This document shows positions 10,187 to 20,939 of a DNA stretch of 64,000 bases, in pieces. The notes beneath the pieces were generated by a model that was not told the origin of the DNA, did no database searches, and saw only the letters and a list, made by a program, of their open reading frames with translations. Made by a program: the position numbers and the translations under genes. Source of the DNA: Mergibacter septicus (GTDB lineage: Bacteria; Pseudomonadota; Gammaproteobacteria; Enterobacterales; Pasteurellaceae); assembly GCF_003265225.1 (NCBI RefSeq), contig NZ_CP022013.1:529001-593000 (forward strand), written 5' to 3'. Position 1 is the first letter of the stretch; the number at the start of each line of letters is the position of its first letter.

Positions 10187-11437
10187 ATGATAAGGTTTTT
10201 GCGATTAGACTATGTTGTTAATTTTTTAATTACTTTTTATTTTATTTCTCTTTTAACTTTGGATAAGGGGTATAACTATGCGCCTGTTGGCTTGTTAATT
10301 TTAGCGGTTGGTTTTCTTATCTATGCCAAGCTAACGCAACTACCATTATTAAAATTAGATCGCAGAATAAAAATAATCTTTTTTTCTTTTTTAGCTTATT
10401 TTTTAGTTCATCTAATCTCAGTTTTAATTCATTCAGATAGCACTAAATATTTAGATGGTCCTAGTCGTGGGTTATTATTCTTTTTATTATTTTATTTATT
10501 TAATTATACTGGGATTTCTTTACGTAATCTTTTACACGCAATTCCTATTGGTGCTTTTTTAACTGGATTAGTTGCTTGTTATCAGCACTATGCTTTAGGA
10601 ATGGAAAGAGCTTTTTCTGCAGGACAGATGCCAATTCAATCCGGTGATATTGCAATGTCATTGGGCGTTTTTTCCTTTGCAATTTCTATTTATCTTTTAG
10701 CTAAGAATAATTTAAAAATTTCTGGTTTATATTTTATTTTTTCATTATTTGGTATGTTAGCAAGTTTCCTTTCTGGTTCAAGAGGAGGTTGGCTTGCGTT
10801 TATTTTCCTAATTATTTGGGTATTATATTTAAACCGTCATTATTTGAATTTAAAGGTGATTGGTTTATTTATCGGAGTAATGATCGTTGGTTTAGGTTTA
10901 TTGTTAGTTTCTTCATCATCAAATGTATTAAATAAACTTGATGAAGCGAGAAGTGAAGTCTCAGGGTATTACACTAAAAAAGAGAGTGAAACCTCGGTTG
11001 GGGCGAGATTAGAGTTGTGGAAAGCAGCATATTTAGAAATAAAACAGAAACCACTATTAGGTTGGGGAGTAGTAGGCGGACAACAAGAGCGTAAAGTGCT
11101 AGCTGAACAAGGTAAAATTAGTCAATTTGTCAGTGGCTTTGGGCATGTGCATAATCAAATATTAAATAATTTAGTTGAACAGGGTCTTTTAGGACTATTG
11201 GGATTATTAGGTGTTTTTTTAATACCTTGTTGGGCATTTGCAACAGCCTTAAAAACAACGAATTTGGAAATTCGTTTGTTGGCAAGTTTAGGCATTATTC
11301 ATATTTTATCCGTTATTTCTTATGGTGCAACACAAGTATTTTTTGGGCATAATTCAGGAAATATGTTCTATTTCTTTGTATTAGTATTATTTTATGCGTT
11401 ATTAGAACAATTAAAACAGGAAGATATTAGAAATTAG
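10187..11437 (+). CDS. waaL: O-antigen ligase family protein (WaaL-like, Wzy_C domain)
   Basis: A 416-residue membrane protein with about 10-12 helices and a large periplasmic loop in the second half. SGSRGGW at 196-202 and GHVHNQILNNLVEQG in the loop carry the arginine and histidine positions typical of the Wzy_C family. These transfer glycans from undecaprenyl diphosphate to lipid A-core. Ligase and polymerase share this fold, but as the only such gene in the locus it is more likely the ligase. A good ribosome-binding site (GGGAG) precedes the ATG. It ends the rightward run and is followed by a terminator shared with yhhQ. Confidence 0.8.
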   Translation: MIRFLRLDYVVNFLITFYFISLLTLDKGYNYAPVGLLILAVGFLIYAKLTQLPLLKLDRRIKIIFFSFLAYFLVHLISVLIHSDSTKYLDGPSRGLLFFLLFYLFNYTGISLRNLLHAIPIGAFLTGLVACYQHYALGMERAFSAGQMPIQSGDIAMSLGVFSFAISIYLLAKNNLKISGLYFIFSLFGMLASFLSGSRGGWLAFIFLIIWVLYLNRHYLNLKVIGLFIGVMIVGLGLLLVSSSSNVLNKLDEARSEVSGYYTKKESETSVGARLELWKAAYLEIKQKPLLGWGVVGGQQERKVLAEQGKISQFVSGFGHVHNQILNNLVEQGLLGLLGLLGVFLIPCWAFATALKTTNLEIRLLASLGIIHILSVISYGATQVFFGHNSGNMFYFFVLVLFYALLEQLKQEDIRN

Positions 11438-11449
11438 GATTATAAAATA

Positions 11450-11480
11450 AAAAACCTAGTTAGATAACTAGGTTTTTTAT
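11450..11480. terminator. Bidirectional terminator between waaL and yhhQ
   Basis: ACCTAGTT and AACTAGGT form a stem around AGAT (11454-11473), flanked by A-rich sequence on the left and T-rich on the right, so it can end transcription from both convergent genes. Confidence 0.8.
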
Positions 11481-11482
11481 TA

Positions 11483-12181
11483 TTAAGATAAAACTTCTTG
11501 TCGTTGTAATGGTGTAAGGGAATTTAATTTTTTGATAATATAATTTAACACAACTCCATAAGCAGGAACAAAAAATAATAATCCAACACAGAGCTTAAAT
11601 AGGTAATCAACAAAACCGATTTCTATCCAGTTTTCTGCCATAAAAGGATCACTAGAACGATAAAATGCAATGGCAAAGAAAGCAAATGTATCACAAAGGC
11701 TACCAAAAACCATTGAACTTGCAGGGGCAATCCACCATCGTTTTAATTGGCGGAGACGGTTAAATACCAGTACATCTAAGAGTTGTCCAAAAACGTAGGC
11801 GGTAAAACTTGCAAATGCAATGCGAAAAACAAAAAGATTAAAATCCAATAAAGCATTAAAACCTTGGAATTGTGCATCAGAAAAGAGTATTGAAATAATA
11901 TAACTGATAATTAAGGCTGGGATCATAACGATAAATATAATCCAGCGTGCTTCTTTAGCACCGAATACTCGAACAGTAAGATCGGTCGCTAAAAAAATAA
12001 ATGGAAAAGTGAATGTTCCCCAAGTAGTATGAAAACTAAATTGAGTGAGGGGTATTCTTACTTCAAATGCAATTTGTACTAGATAATTACTTAATGTAAT
12101 AATTAGGATATGAAAAATACTTAATATAATTAAAGCACGTAGTTTTTCTTGTTGATTAAATAGTGAATTGGCAGAGATCAT
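11483..12181 (-). CDS. yhhQ: Queuosine precursor (preQ0/preQ1) transporter, YhhQ family
   Basis: A 232-residue inner-membrane protein of the vitamin-uptake-like ECF S-component superfamily (COG1738/DUF165) with about six helices. It imports 7-deazaguanine precursors for queuosine modification of tRNA. Family segments such as FPFIFLATDLTVRVFG, FASFTAYVFGQLLDVLVF and SSMVFGSLCDTFAFF are visible. The frame extends upstream to 12229, but the ATG at 12181 has a proper ribosome-binding site (AAGGA) that is part of the riboswitch pseudoknot, so this start is preferred. It converges with waaL. The preQ1-I riboswitch directly upstream confirms the queuosine connection. Confidence 0.93.
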   Translation of the reverse strand: MISANSLFNQQEKLRALIILSIFHILIITLSNYLVQIAFEVRIPLTQFSFHTTWGTFTFPFIFLATDLTVRVFGAKEARWIIFIVMIPALIISYIISILFSDAQFQGFNALLDFNLFVFRIAFASFTAYVFGQLLDVLVFNRLRQLKRWWIAPASSMVFGSLCDTFAFFAIAFYRSSDPFMAENWIEIGFVDYLFKLCVGLLFFVPAYGVVLNYIIKKLNSLTPLQRQEVLS

Positions 12182-12187
12182 TGGTTT

Positions 12188-12230
12188 TTCCTTTTTTCTG
12201 TTAAATTGAGTTGGGGTTAGGGAACCCAAC
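12188..12230 (-). promoter_or_regulatory. preQ1-I riboswitch controlling yhhQ translation
   Basis: Read on the minus strand, GTTGGG (12230-12225) pairs with CCCAAC (12215-12210) as P1. The loop TTCCCTAAC contains the cytosine (12216) expected to recognise preQ1. A-rich sequence follows, ending in AAAAAAGGAA, where GGAA (12191-12188) can pair with loop TTCC (12224-12221) as the P2 pseudoknot. That pairing covers the yhhQ Shine-Dalgarno sequence, 8 nt before the ATG. This is the compact H-type pseudoknot of the class I preQ1 riboswitch, and the downstream gene is a known member of that regulon. Confidence 0.85.
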
Positions 12231-12383
12231 GTTAAAAATTAGGTTGGCAATAATACGCTTTTATTTAAAAATTGCAACTAAGTATAAATTTATATATTGG
12301 ATATTTAATTTTACAAAGTTTATATAATTTATTATTTATAATTGGTAATATTTTATTTTTATTTATTATGTATAGGAAAAATA

Positions 12384-13103
12384 ATGTCCGTTACTGTTAT
12401 TATTCCAACTACTGGTGCAGTAGAATTAGAACAAGCTGTTAGCTCAGTATTAACACAAACATATCCTACACATTGTTATTTAGTTTGTGATGGAGCTGAA
12501 TATGTATCCCAAAAAGGGATAGAAAAGGTGCTAGAGAAATATGTTAACAATAAATATTTTCACTTTTGTTGTTTGCCTATTAATGTTGGTGCTAATGGTT
12601 TTTATGGGCATCGAATTTATGCCGCATTTAGTCATTTAATTCAAACCAAATATTTAGCTTATCTCGATCAGGATAATTGGTTTGAGCCTAATCATATCCA
12701 AGATTGTATTAATAGTTTAGAACATCATAATGCGGATTGGGGATATGCTTTACGCAATATTGTTTTATCTGATGGGAGATTTGTTTGCCGTGATGATTGT
12801 CAATCATTAGGTGCTTGGCAGAATTTTTACGGTGAAAATATGGTAGATACCAATGCTTATTTTCTTAAAACAGAAATAGCTATTCGGATTGCATCAAATT
12901 GGCATGGCGGTTGGGGACAAGATCGTCATTTTTTCAATATATTATCTCAATATTTTCCTAATTATATTTGTACGCATAAATATAGTGTTAATTATCGTTT
13001 AAGTGGTAGAGTGAATACGCCAGAGCCAGCGTTCTTTTTAAATGGAAATCAATTGATGCGAGATAAATATAGCGGTAAGTTGCCTTGGTTATTGTCTAAG
13101 TAA
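12384..13103 (+). CDS. Glycosyltransferase family 2-like protein
   Basis: A 239-residue GT-A transferase. MSVTVIIPTTGAVELEQA at the N-terminus, YLVCDGA, NVGANGFYGHRIYAA and the DQDNWFEP metal-binding motif near residue 96 mark the family. A late WGQDRHFF segment may hold the catalytic acid. The frame extends to an earlier ATG at 12342, but the ATG at 12384 has an AGGA ribosome-binding site and starts right at the first family strand. GC is higher than in the glycan locus, and it stands alone behind its own AT-rich upstream region, so it is probably a resident lipooligosaccharide or capsule transferase. Specificity is unknown. Confidence 0.82.
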   Translation: MSVTVIIPTTGAVELEQAVSSVLTQTYPTHCYLVCDGAEYVSQKGIEKVLEKYVNNKYFHFCCLPINVGANGFYGHRIYAAFSHLIQTKYLAYLDQDNWFEPNHIQDCINSLEHHNADWGYALRNIVLSDGRFVCRDDCQSLGAWQNFYGENMVDTNAYFLKTEIAIRIASNWHGGWGQDRHFFNILSQYFPNYICTHKYSVNYRLSGRVNTPEPAFFLNGNQLMRDKYSGKLPWLLSK

Positions 13104-13104
13104 A

Positions 13105-13128
13105 AGGGCTGAATAACAGCCCTAAAAT
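13105..13128. terminator. Bidirectional terminator between the GT2 gene and yhbY
   Basis: AGGGCTG and CAGCCCT (13105-13123) form a 7-bp stem around AATAA, followed by AAAATTT; it lies between convergent genes. Confidence 0.6.
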
Positions 13129-13431
13129 TTATTTGCGTGGTAATTGAATTTTTTGTTGTTCGCTTGGACGATATAAAGCCAGAATATGTCCGATGGTTTG
13201 AACAGCCACTGCATCAGTTTCCCGCACAATGGCATTGATAATTAACTGTTTTGTTTCTCTTTCTGTACCTGCAATTTTTACTTTGATTAACTCGTGGTGA
13301 TTTAAAGCGTTATCAATTTCGGCTAAGACACCTTCGGTTAAGCCATTGCCGCCGAGCATGACAACAGGACTTAAATGATGAGCAAGTCCTTTTAGATATT
13401 GTTTTTGTTTGGTTGATAATGTTATTGGCAT
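13129..13431 (-). CDS. yhbY: Ribosome assembly RNA-binding protein YhbY
   Basis: A 100-residue CRM-domain protein that associates with pre-50S ribosomal subunits. Family features include LSTKQKQYLKGLAHHLSPVV, the VMLGGNGLTEGVLAEID loop with the conserved GxxG-type turn, and HELIKVKIAG. Length matches the family. A ribosome-binding site (AGGA) precedes the ATG. It is divergent from rlmE and ftsH, the arrangement known in many gammaproteobacteria, where all three genes concern ribosome or protein quality. No frame damage is seen. Confidence 0.95.
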   Translation of the reverse strand: MPITLSTKQKQYLKGLAHHLSPVVMLGGNGLTEGVLAEIDNALNHHELIKVKIAGTERETKQLIINAIVRETDAVAVQTIGHILALYRPSEQQKIQLPRK

Positions 13432-13794
13432 TGTTATATCCTAATTTTATTATTCAAAAGATTATTAATTTTACCGTTTAATCCTCTGAATAGAAAGCAA
13501 ATAATCTATCGTATAGATCCCCTGTTGTTGTATAATTTCTTTTTTGATAAAAATTCAAGATAAAAAAATAGTAGTATTATCGGTTTTACCTATCATTTTA
13601 CTTAGTGATTTAGATAATAAGGCTAACTTTTTGATATACAATAGAAATTAGATGAAATAATAAGAAAGTGGTAATAAGGTTTGAATTTACAACAGTTTAT
13701 ACTTGAAAATTGATTTATAATCACCATATTTAATCGCAATTCGCTTAAAAAACATCTTTTACCACTAAAAAATAGATAAGTAATAGGATTCCTA
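13432..13794. other. Intergenic region between divergent yhbY and rlmE
   Basis: 363 bp, strongly AT-rich, without a plausible gene. It contains a perfect short palindrome, ATCTAT CGT ATAGAT (13504-13518), and TATAAT-like boxes at 13530 and 13716-13721, but I could not pair either with a convincing -35 box. It must hold the promoters for both genes. Confidence 0.5.
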
Positions 13795-14424
13795 ATGGGT
13801 AAAAAGAAACGTTCAGCCAGTTCAACTCGTTGGTTAAATGAACATTTTAAAGATAAATTTGTGCAACAAGCACATAAACAAAAATTGCGTTCTCGAGCAT
13901 ATTTTAAATTAGATGAAATTCAACATTCCGATAAATTGTTTAAACCCGGTATGACCATTGTTGATTTAGGGGCAGCACCGGGTGGTTGGTCACAATATGT
14001 AGTCAGTCAAATTGGTGATAAAGGACGGGTAATCGCTTGTGATATTTTAGAGATGGATCCCATTGTTGGTGTTGACTTTCTACAAGGAGACTTTCGTGAC
14101 GAAAAAGTGCTCAATGCTTTATTAGAGCGGGTTGGTGAAGGGAAAGTAGATGTTGTTATGTCTGATATGGCACCTAATTTTAGTGGTATGCCATCGGTTG
14201 ATATCCCAAGAGCAATGTATTTGGTTGAGCTAGCATTAGATATGTGTAAACAAGTGTTAGCAACGAAAGGAAGTTTTGTGGTAAAAGTATTTCAAGGAGA
14301 AGGATTTGATGAGTATTTAAAAGAAGTACGCTCTCTCTTTACAAAGGTGAAAGTACGCAAACCTGAAGCTTCAAGAGATCGTTCAAGAGAAGTTTATATT
14401 GTCGCAACAGGTTATAAATTGTAG
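13795..14424 (+). CDS. rlmE: 23S rRNA (uridine-2'-O)-methyltransferase RlmE (FtsJ)
   Basis: A 209-residue Rossmann-fold methyltransferase that modifies U2552 in the A-loop of 23S rRNA during late 50S assembly. The SAM-binding motif [14 protein letters not shown] is near residue 57, and the K-D-K catalytic residues fall in [16 protein letters not shown] and [15 protein letters not shown]. Length matches the family. It is the first gene of a pair with ftsH, which starts 42 bp after its stop; the two are co-transcribed in E. coli. Confidence 0.96.
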   Translation: MGKKKRSASSTRWLNEHFKDKFVQQAHKQKLRSRAYFKLDEIQHSDKLFKPGMTIVDLGAAPGGWSQYVVSQIGDKGRVIACDILEMDPIVGVDFLQGDFRDEKVLNALLERVGEGKVDVVMSDMAPNFSGMPSVDIPRAMYLVELALDMCKQVLATKGSFVVKVFQGEGFDEYLKEVRSLFTKVKVRKPEASRDRSREVYIVATGYKL

Positions 14425-14466
14425 CCTGATGCTTATTTATCAATAACAACAAAACGGGGTTTAGCC

Positions 14467-16383
14467 TTGAAAAACAATAATATGTTAAAAAATATAATGC
14501 TTTGGAGTGTAATTGCCGTTATTTTGATGACAATTTTTCAAAGCTTTGGTAGTGGTACACAAAATACGGTAGATTATTCCACCTTTATCAATGATATTGG
14601 TGCTAATCAAGTAAAAGATGTACGTTTTGATGGCACTGAAATTAATGTAACAAAAACGAATGGTAATAAGTATGTTACTGTAATGCCAATTCGTGATGAT
14701 CAAGTGTTAAATGATCTATTGAAGAAAAATGTCAATGTTTCAGGCACATTACCAGAAAAACGTAGTTTATTGGCACAAATTGTAATTTCTTGGTTCCCAA
14801 TGTTGCTTTTTATTGGTATTTGGCTATTTGTGATGCGTCAAATGCAAGGCGGTGGCGGCGGTGCGATGAAGTTTGGTAAAAGTCGTGCCAGAATGATGAC
14901 CCAAGATCAGATTAAAACAACTTTTGCTGATGTTGCAGGGTGTGATGAAGCAAAAGAAGAAGTAGGTGAAATTGTTGATTTTCTACGTGATCCTGCAAAA
15001 TTCCAAAAATTAGGCGGAAAAATTCCAAAAGGAATTTTAATGGTTGGTCCACCGGGAACAGGGAAAACATTATTAGCAAAAGCAATTGCTGGTGAAGCAA
15101 AAGTCCCATTTTTTACAATCTCAGGTTCAGATTTTGTGGAAATGTTTGTTGGGGTTGGTGCTTCTCGAGTACGAGATATGTTTGAACAAGCAAAGAAAAA
15201 TGCACCTTGTTTAATCTTTATCGATGAAATTGATGCTGTTGGTCGTCAACGTGGTGCAGGTTTAGGTGGTGGGCATGATGAGCGTGAACAGACCTTAAAC
15301 CAAATGTTAGTAGAAATGGATGGATTTGAAGGAAAAGAAGGGGTGATTGTTATCGCTGCAACTAACCGCCCAGATGTTCTTGATCCAGCACTAACACGTC
15401 CGGGACGTTTTGACCGTCAAGTTGTGGTTGGGTTACCAGATGTTCGTGGTCGTGAGCAGATCTTAAAGGTACATATGCGTAAAATCCCTGTTGGTAATGA
15501 TGTTGATGCAATGACATTAGCACGAGGAACACCGGGGTATTCAGGTGCAGACTTAGCTAACTTAGTCAATGAAGCGGCACTCTTTACCGCACGTTCAAAT
15601 AAACGCTTGGTAACAATGGTTGAATTTGAGAAGGCGAAAGATAAGATCAATATGGGACCTGAACGCCGTACAATGATGATGACTGATAAGCAGAAAGAAG
15701 CGACTGCTTATCATGAAGCAGGGCATGCGATTGTCGGTTATTTAGTGCCAGAACACGATCCTGTTCATAAAGTTACTATTATCCCACGTGGACGAGCACT
15801 GGGTGTAACTTTCTTCTTACCTGAAGGGGATCAAGTCAGCATTAGTCAAAAGCAGTTAGAAAGTAAGTTATCAACCCTTTATGCAGGACGAATTGCAGAA
15901 GATCTTATTTATGGCAAAGAAAATATTTCGACTGGTGCATCTAATGATATTCAAGTTGCAACTAATATTGCGCGTAAAATGGTTACCGAATGGGGTTTTT
16001 CAGATAAGTTAGGACCAGTGTTGTATGCTGAAAATGAAGGCGAAGTATTCTTAGGGCGTTCAATGGCGAAAGCTAAGCATATGTCTGATGAAACCGCACA
16101 TTTAATTGATGAAGAAGTGAGAACGGTAGTTAGTCGTAACTATGAACGTGCAAGAAAATTATTGCAAGATAATATGGATATTCTTCATGCAATGAAAGAT
16201 GCGTTAGTTAAATATGAAACGATTGATGAACTCCAAATTAAGCAATTAATGGAACGTCAAGAAGTTACACCACCTGCAGGTTGGGCTGAAAAATCGAATG
16301 TGACTGCTTCTACAGATACAACGGACACTGCAGCTGAAACAACCACTGTAAAAACAGATGAGCCAGAACAAAATGAAAAATAA
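14467..16383 (+). CDS. ftsH: ATP-dependent zinc metalloprotease FtsH
   Basis: A membrane-anchored AAA+ protease of about 638 residues that degrades LpxC, sigma-32 and misassembled membrane proteins. Two N-terminal membrane helices (about 11-25 and 102-123) flank a periplasmic domain. The AAA domain has Walker A GPPGTGKT, the pore motif FVEMFVG and Walker B LIFIDEID. The zinc site HEAGH is at 416-420. The TTG at 14467 has a GGGG sequence 7 nt upstream. The ATG at 14482 starts exactly where known homologues start but lacks a ribosome-binding site, so the true start is one of these two. The C-terminal tail is Thr/Glu-rich and variable. Confidence 0.96.
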   Translation: MKNNNMLKNIMLWSVIAVILMTIFQSFGSGTQNTVDYSTFINDIGANQVKDVRFDGTEINVTKTNGNKYVTVMPIRDDQVLNDLLKKNVNVSGTLPEKRSLLAQIVISWFPMLLFIGIWLFVMRQMQGGGGGAMKFGKSRARMMTQDQIKTTFADVAGCDEAKEEVGEIVDFLRDPAKFQKLGGKIPKGILMVGPPGTGKTLLAKAIAGEAKVPFFTISGSDFVEMFVGVGASRVRDMFEQAKKNAPCLIFIDEIDAVGRQRGAGLGGGHDEREQTLNQMLVEMDGFEGKEGVIVIAATNRPDVLDPALTRPGRFDRQVVVGLPDVRGREQILKVHMRKIPVGNDVDAMTLARGTPGYSGADLANLVNEAALFTARSNKRLVTMVEFEKAKDKINMGPERRTMMMTDKQKEATAYHEAGHAIVGYLVPEHDPVHKVTIIPRGRALGVTFFLPEGDQVSISQKQLESKLSTLYAGRIAEDLIYGKENISTGASNDIQVATNIARKMVTEWGFSDKLGPVLYAENEGEVFLGRSMAKAKHMSDETAHLIDEEVRTVVSRNYERARKLLQDNMDILHAMKDALVKYETIDELQIKQLMERQEVTPPAGWAEKSNVTASTDTTDTAAETTTVKTDEPEQNEK

Positions 16384-16411
16384 GTGATAATTTTTATCAC
16401 AGTATAGAGAG

Positions 16412-16439
16412 AAAGTGCGGTATTTCCGCACTTTTTTAT
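16412..16439. terminator. Terminator built from DNA uptake sequences, between ftsH and parC
   Basis: AAAGTGCGG (16412-16420) and CCGCACTTT (16426-16434) pair around TATTT, followed by TTTTATT. The left arm contains the exact Hin-dialect uptake core AAGTGCGGT (16413-16421). Inverted uptake-sequence pairs acting as terminators are well known in Haemophilus. A second small dyad, GTGATAA/TTATCAC, lies just before it at 16384-16400. Confidence 0.88.
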
Positions 16440-16446
16440 TAAGAGC

Positions 16447-18696
16447 TTACTCTTGATTGATCACTTCAATTTCAACTGAGGAATTTAATCCACGAGGCAG
16501 AGTTGAACCCTTACGCCCTCTTTCCGCTCGGAATTTGGTTAAATCTTCAGGTGTAAGTGTGATTTTACGTTTACCTGCATGGAAGATAAGTGTTGATTGT
16601 TCATTTATGAGGAGTAAACGAGATAAGCGTTCTTCCCCTGTTTTTGCTTTCTCAGCAGGAATCGTAACAATTTTATTTCCTTTCCCTTTTTGTAGTGCAG
16701 GTAAATCTTGTACTGGGAAGATTAGCATACGGTTGGCAGACGTGAGGGCAACCAATAAGCTTTTATCTTGTTCGACTGGTAAAGGGGGTAAAATTTGTGC
16801 ATTTTCTGGTAAGTTTATTAATGCCTTACCTACTTTATTACGTGAAATAAGATCTTCATATTTACAAATAAAACCATAACCACAATCTGATGCTATTAAG
16901 AGTGGTTGATCGTTATTTTCCATTAAGAGATGTTTGACACTAGCCCCCGCCGTAATATTAAGTTTTCCTGTCAAAGGTTCTCCTTGTGAACGGGCAGAAG
17001 GGAGAGTGAGAGGATCTAAGGTGTAACTGCGTCCATTACTATCAAGAAAGCATACAGGTTGGTTACTTTTACCACAAGCGTGAGCGAGATAGGCATCTCC
17101 AGCTTTGTAATTCAAATTTTTCGGATCGATTTCATGCCCTTTTGCACAACGTACCCACCCCATTTCAGATAGAATTACCGTCACAGGTTCAGCAGGAACA
17201 AGATCGCTTTCATTGATTGCTTTAGCTTCACTGCGTTCAACAAGAGGAGAACGTCGTGGACTCGCATAAAGTTTCGCATCTTGTTGGATTTCTTTTTTTA
17301 GTAATTTATTTAGTTTTACCTCTGAATTTAGGAGTTGTTGTAATTCTCGCTGTTCTTCTGTAAGTGTTTGTTGTTCTGCTTGTAATTCGTGTTCTTCAAG
17401 TTTTGCTAAATGCCGTAACCGTAGGTTTAAAATCGCTTCGGCTTGTTCTTCACTTAGTTGAAAACGTTGTATTAACTCATTTTTAGGATCATCGTGGTTA
17501 CGGATAATCTCAATTACTTCATCAATATTCAGATAAGCAATTAATAAGCCAGCTAAAATATGTAAGCGAGCAGAGACTTTATCCAAACGATATTGTAAAC
17601 GGCGAGTAACGGTGGTACGGCGGAAAGTGAGCCATTCCGTGAGAATAGTTAGCAGATTTTTGACCGCAGGTTTATGATCAAGACCAATCATATTCATATT
17701 TACCCGATAACTTTTTTCAAGATCGGTGGTCGCAAATAGGTGTGCCATTAATGCATCGGTATCAACTCGATTAGAGCGAGGAACAATCACAATCCGTGTT
17801 GGATTTTCGTGATCCCCTTCATCACGTAAATCTTCTACCATTGGAAGTTTTTTATTACGCATTTGGGTGGCAATTTGATCTAATATTTTGGCACCAGAAG
17901 TTTGATGCGGTAAGGCATCAATAATAATTTCACCATCTTCTTTTTTCCAAGTTGCTCGCATTTTGATTGAGCCACGCCCTTGTTGGTAAATTTTTCGAAT
18001 ATCCGCTTTTGATGAAATAATTTCAGCATCAGTTGGAAAGTCAGGACCTTGTATCACCTCTAACAGTTGATCTAATGTAGCGTCAGGCTTATCCAGTAAT
18101 AGTATCGCAGCGTTAGCAATTTCATTTAAGTTATGGGGTGGTATATCTGTTGCCATACCTACTGCAATCCCAGTCGTACCATTTAATAAAATATGTGGTA
18201 AGCGAGCAGGGAGGTATTGTGGTTCTTCTAATGAACCATCAAAGTTTGGTTGATAATCTACCGTTCCTTGCCCCAATTCAGCTAAAAGAATTTCTGCAAT
18301 TTTGGCTAAACGTGATTCTGTATAACGCATCGCAGCAAAAGACTTAGGATCGTCTGCTGCTCCCCAGTTTCCTTGTCCATCAATTAATGGATAGCGATAA
18401 GAAAAAGATTGTGCCATTAAAACCATTGCTTCATAGCAAGCACTATCTCCATGGGGGTGAAATTTACCGAGAACGTCCCCAACAGTGCGAGCAGATTTTT
18501 TATATTTGGCATTCGCATTCAAGCCTAATTCTGACATCGCATAAATAATACGTCTTTGAACGGGTTTTAAGCCATCACCAATAAAAGGCAAGGCTCGATC
18601 CATAATTACATACATTGAATAATTTAGATACGCACTTTCGGTAAAAGTGTGAATCGGCATCTGTTCTACACCTTCGTAATTAATTTGATTATCCAT
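16447..18696 (-). CDS. parC: DNA topoisomerase IV subunit A
   Basis: A protein of about 749 residues, the breakage-reunion subunit of the enzyme that decatenates sister chromosomes. The catalytic tyrosine is in [10 protein letters not shown]. The quinolone-resistance region reads [10 protein letters not shown], with Ser and Glu at the usual resistance positions, i.e. the susceptible type. The C-terminus holds the beta-pinwheel repeats. An in-frame ATG at 18708 is part of a short direct repeat (ATGGATAATAAAATGGATAAT); neither start has a strong ribosome-binding site. The downstream ATG at 18696 fits homologue N-termini better. It lies 35 bp after parE (23 bp if the upstream ATG is used) and converges on ftsH. 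Confidence 0.97.
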   Translation of the reverse strand: MDNQINYEGVEQMPIHTFTESAYLNYSMYVIMDRALPFIGDGLKPVQRRIIYAMSELGLNANAKYKKSARTVGDVLGKFHPHGDSACYEAMVLMAQSFSYRYPLIDGQGNWGAADDPKSFAAMRYTESRLAKIAEILLAELGQGTVDYQPNFDGSLEEPQYLPARLPHILLNGTTGIAVGMATDIPPHNLNEIANAAILLLDKPDATLDQLLEVIQGPDFPTDAEIISSKADIRKIYQQGRGSIKMRATWKKEDGEIIIDALPHQTSGAKILDQIATQMRNKKLPMVEDLRDEGDHENPTRIVIVPRSNRVDTDALMAHLFATTDLEKSYRVNMNMIGLDHKPAVKNLLTILTEWLTFRRTTVTRRLQYRLDKVSARLHILAGLLIAYLNIDEVIEIIRNHDDPKNELIQRFQLSEEQAEAILNLRLRHLAKLEEHELQAEQQTLTEEQRELQQLLNSEVKLNKLLKKEIQQDAKLYASPRRSPLVERSEAKAINESDLVPAEPVTVILSEMGWVRCAKGHEIDPKNLNYKAGDAYLAHACGKSNQPVCFLDSNGRSYTLDPLTLPSARSQGEPLTGKLNITAGASVKHLLMENNDQPLLIASDCGYGFICKYEDLISRNKVGKALINLPENAQILPPLPVEQDKSLLVALTSANRMLIFPVQDLPALQKGKGNKIVTIPAEKAKTGEERLSRLLLINEQSTLIFHAGKRKITLTPEDLTKFRAERGRKGSTLPRGLNSSVEIEVINQE

Positions 18697-18731
18697 TTTA
18701 TTATCCATTTATTTATATAGCAGGCGTCTAG

Positions 18732-20699
<1,968 letters not shown>

Positions 20700-20830
20700 C
20701 TAACAAAAAACTAATCTAAAGGTTAAGTGGTTTATTGGCTTTTAAAAAATGAGTGCTAAATTTTTATCGCATAAAACATTACAATTTGGTGTTTATTTCA
20801 GCAATGATGAAATGAATTTAGGGTGTTTTT

Positions 20831-20929
20831 ATGATCTTGTTTGCAAAAATGGGTGAAGATGATTGCTTTTCTTTTCTCTATTGTTATCGTAACAAGGCTG
20901 TTAATATTGAAGAGATGGAAATTAAATAA
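20831..20929 (+). CDS. Possible 32-residue leader or small protein upstream of the hprA-like gene
   Basis: An ATG at 20831 with a Shine-Dalgarno-like AGGGTG about 5 nt upstream opens a 32-codon frame ending at 20929, ten nucleotides before the next start codon. The peptide is MILFAKMGEDDCFSFLYC followed by YRNKAVNIEEMEIK, with a cluster of Phe, Tyr and Cys. I do not recognise it. It may be a translated leader, an unrecognised small protein or chance. Confidence 0.3.
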   Translation: MILFAKMGEDDCFSFLYCYRNKAVNIEEMEIK

Positions 20930-20939
20930 GAGGGAAGGT

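Noticed and set aside
13504-13518. Palindrome ATCTAT-CGT-ATAGAT upstream of rlmE as an operator
   Set aside because: Short and AT-rich, with no known regulator motif; kept only as a note in the intergenic entry.
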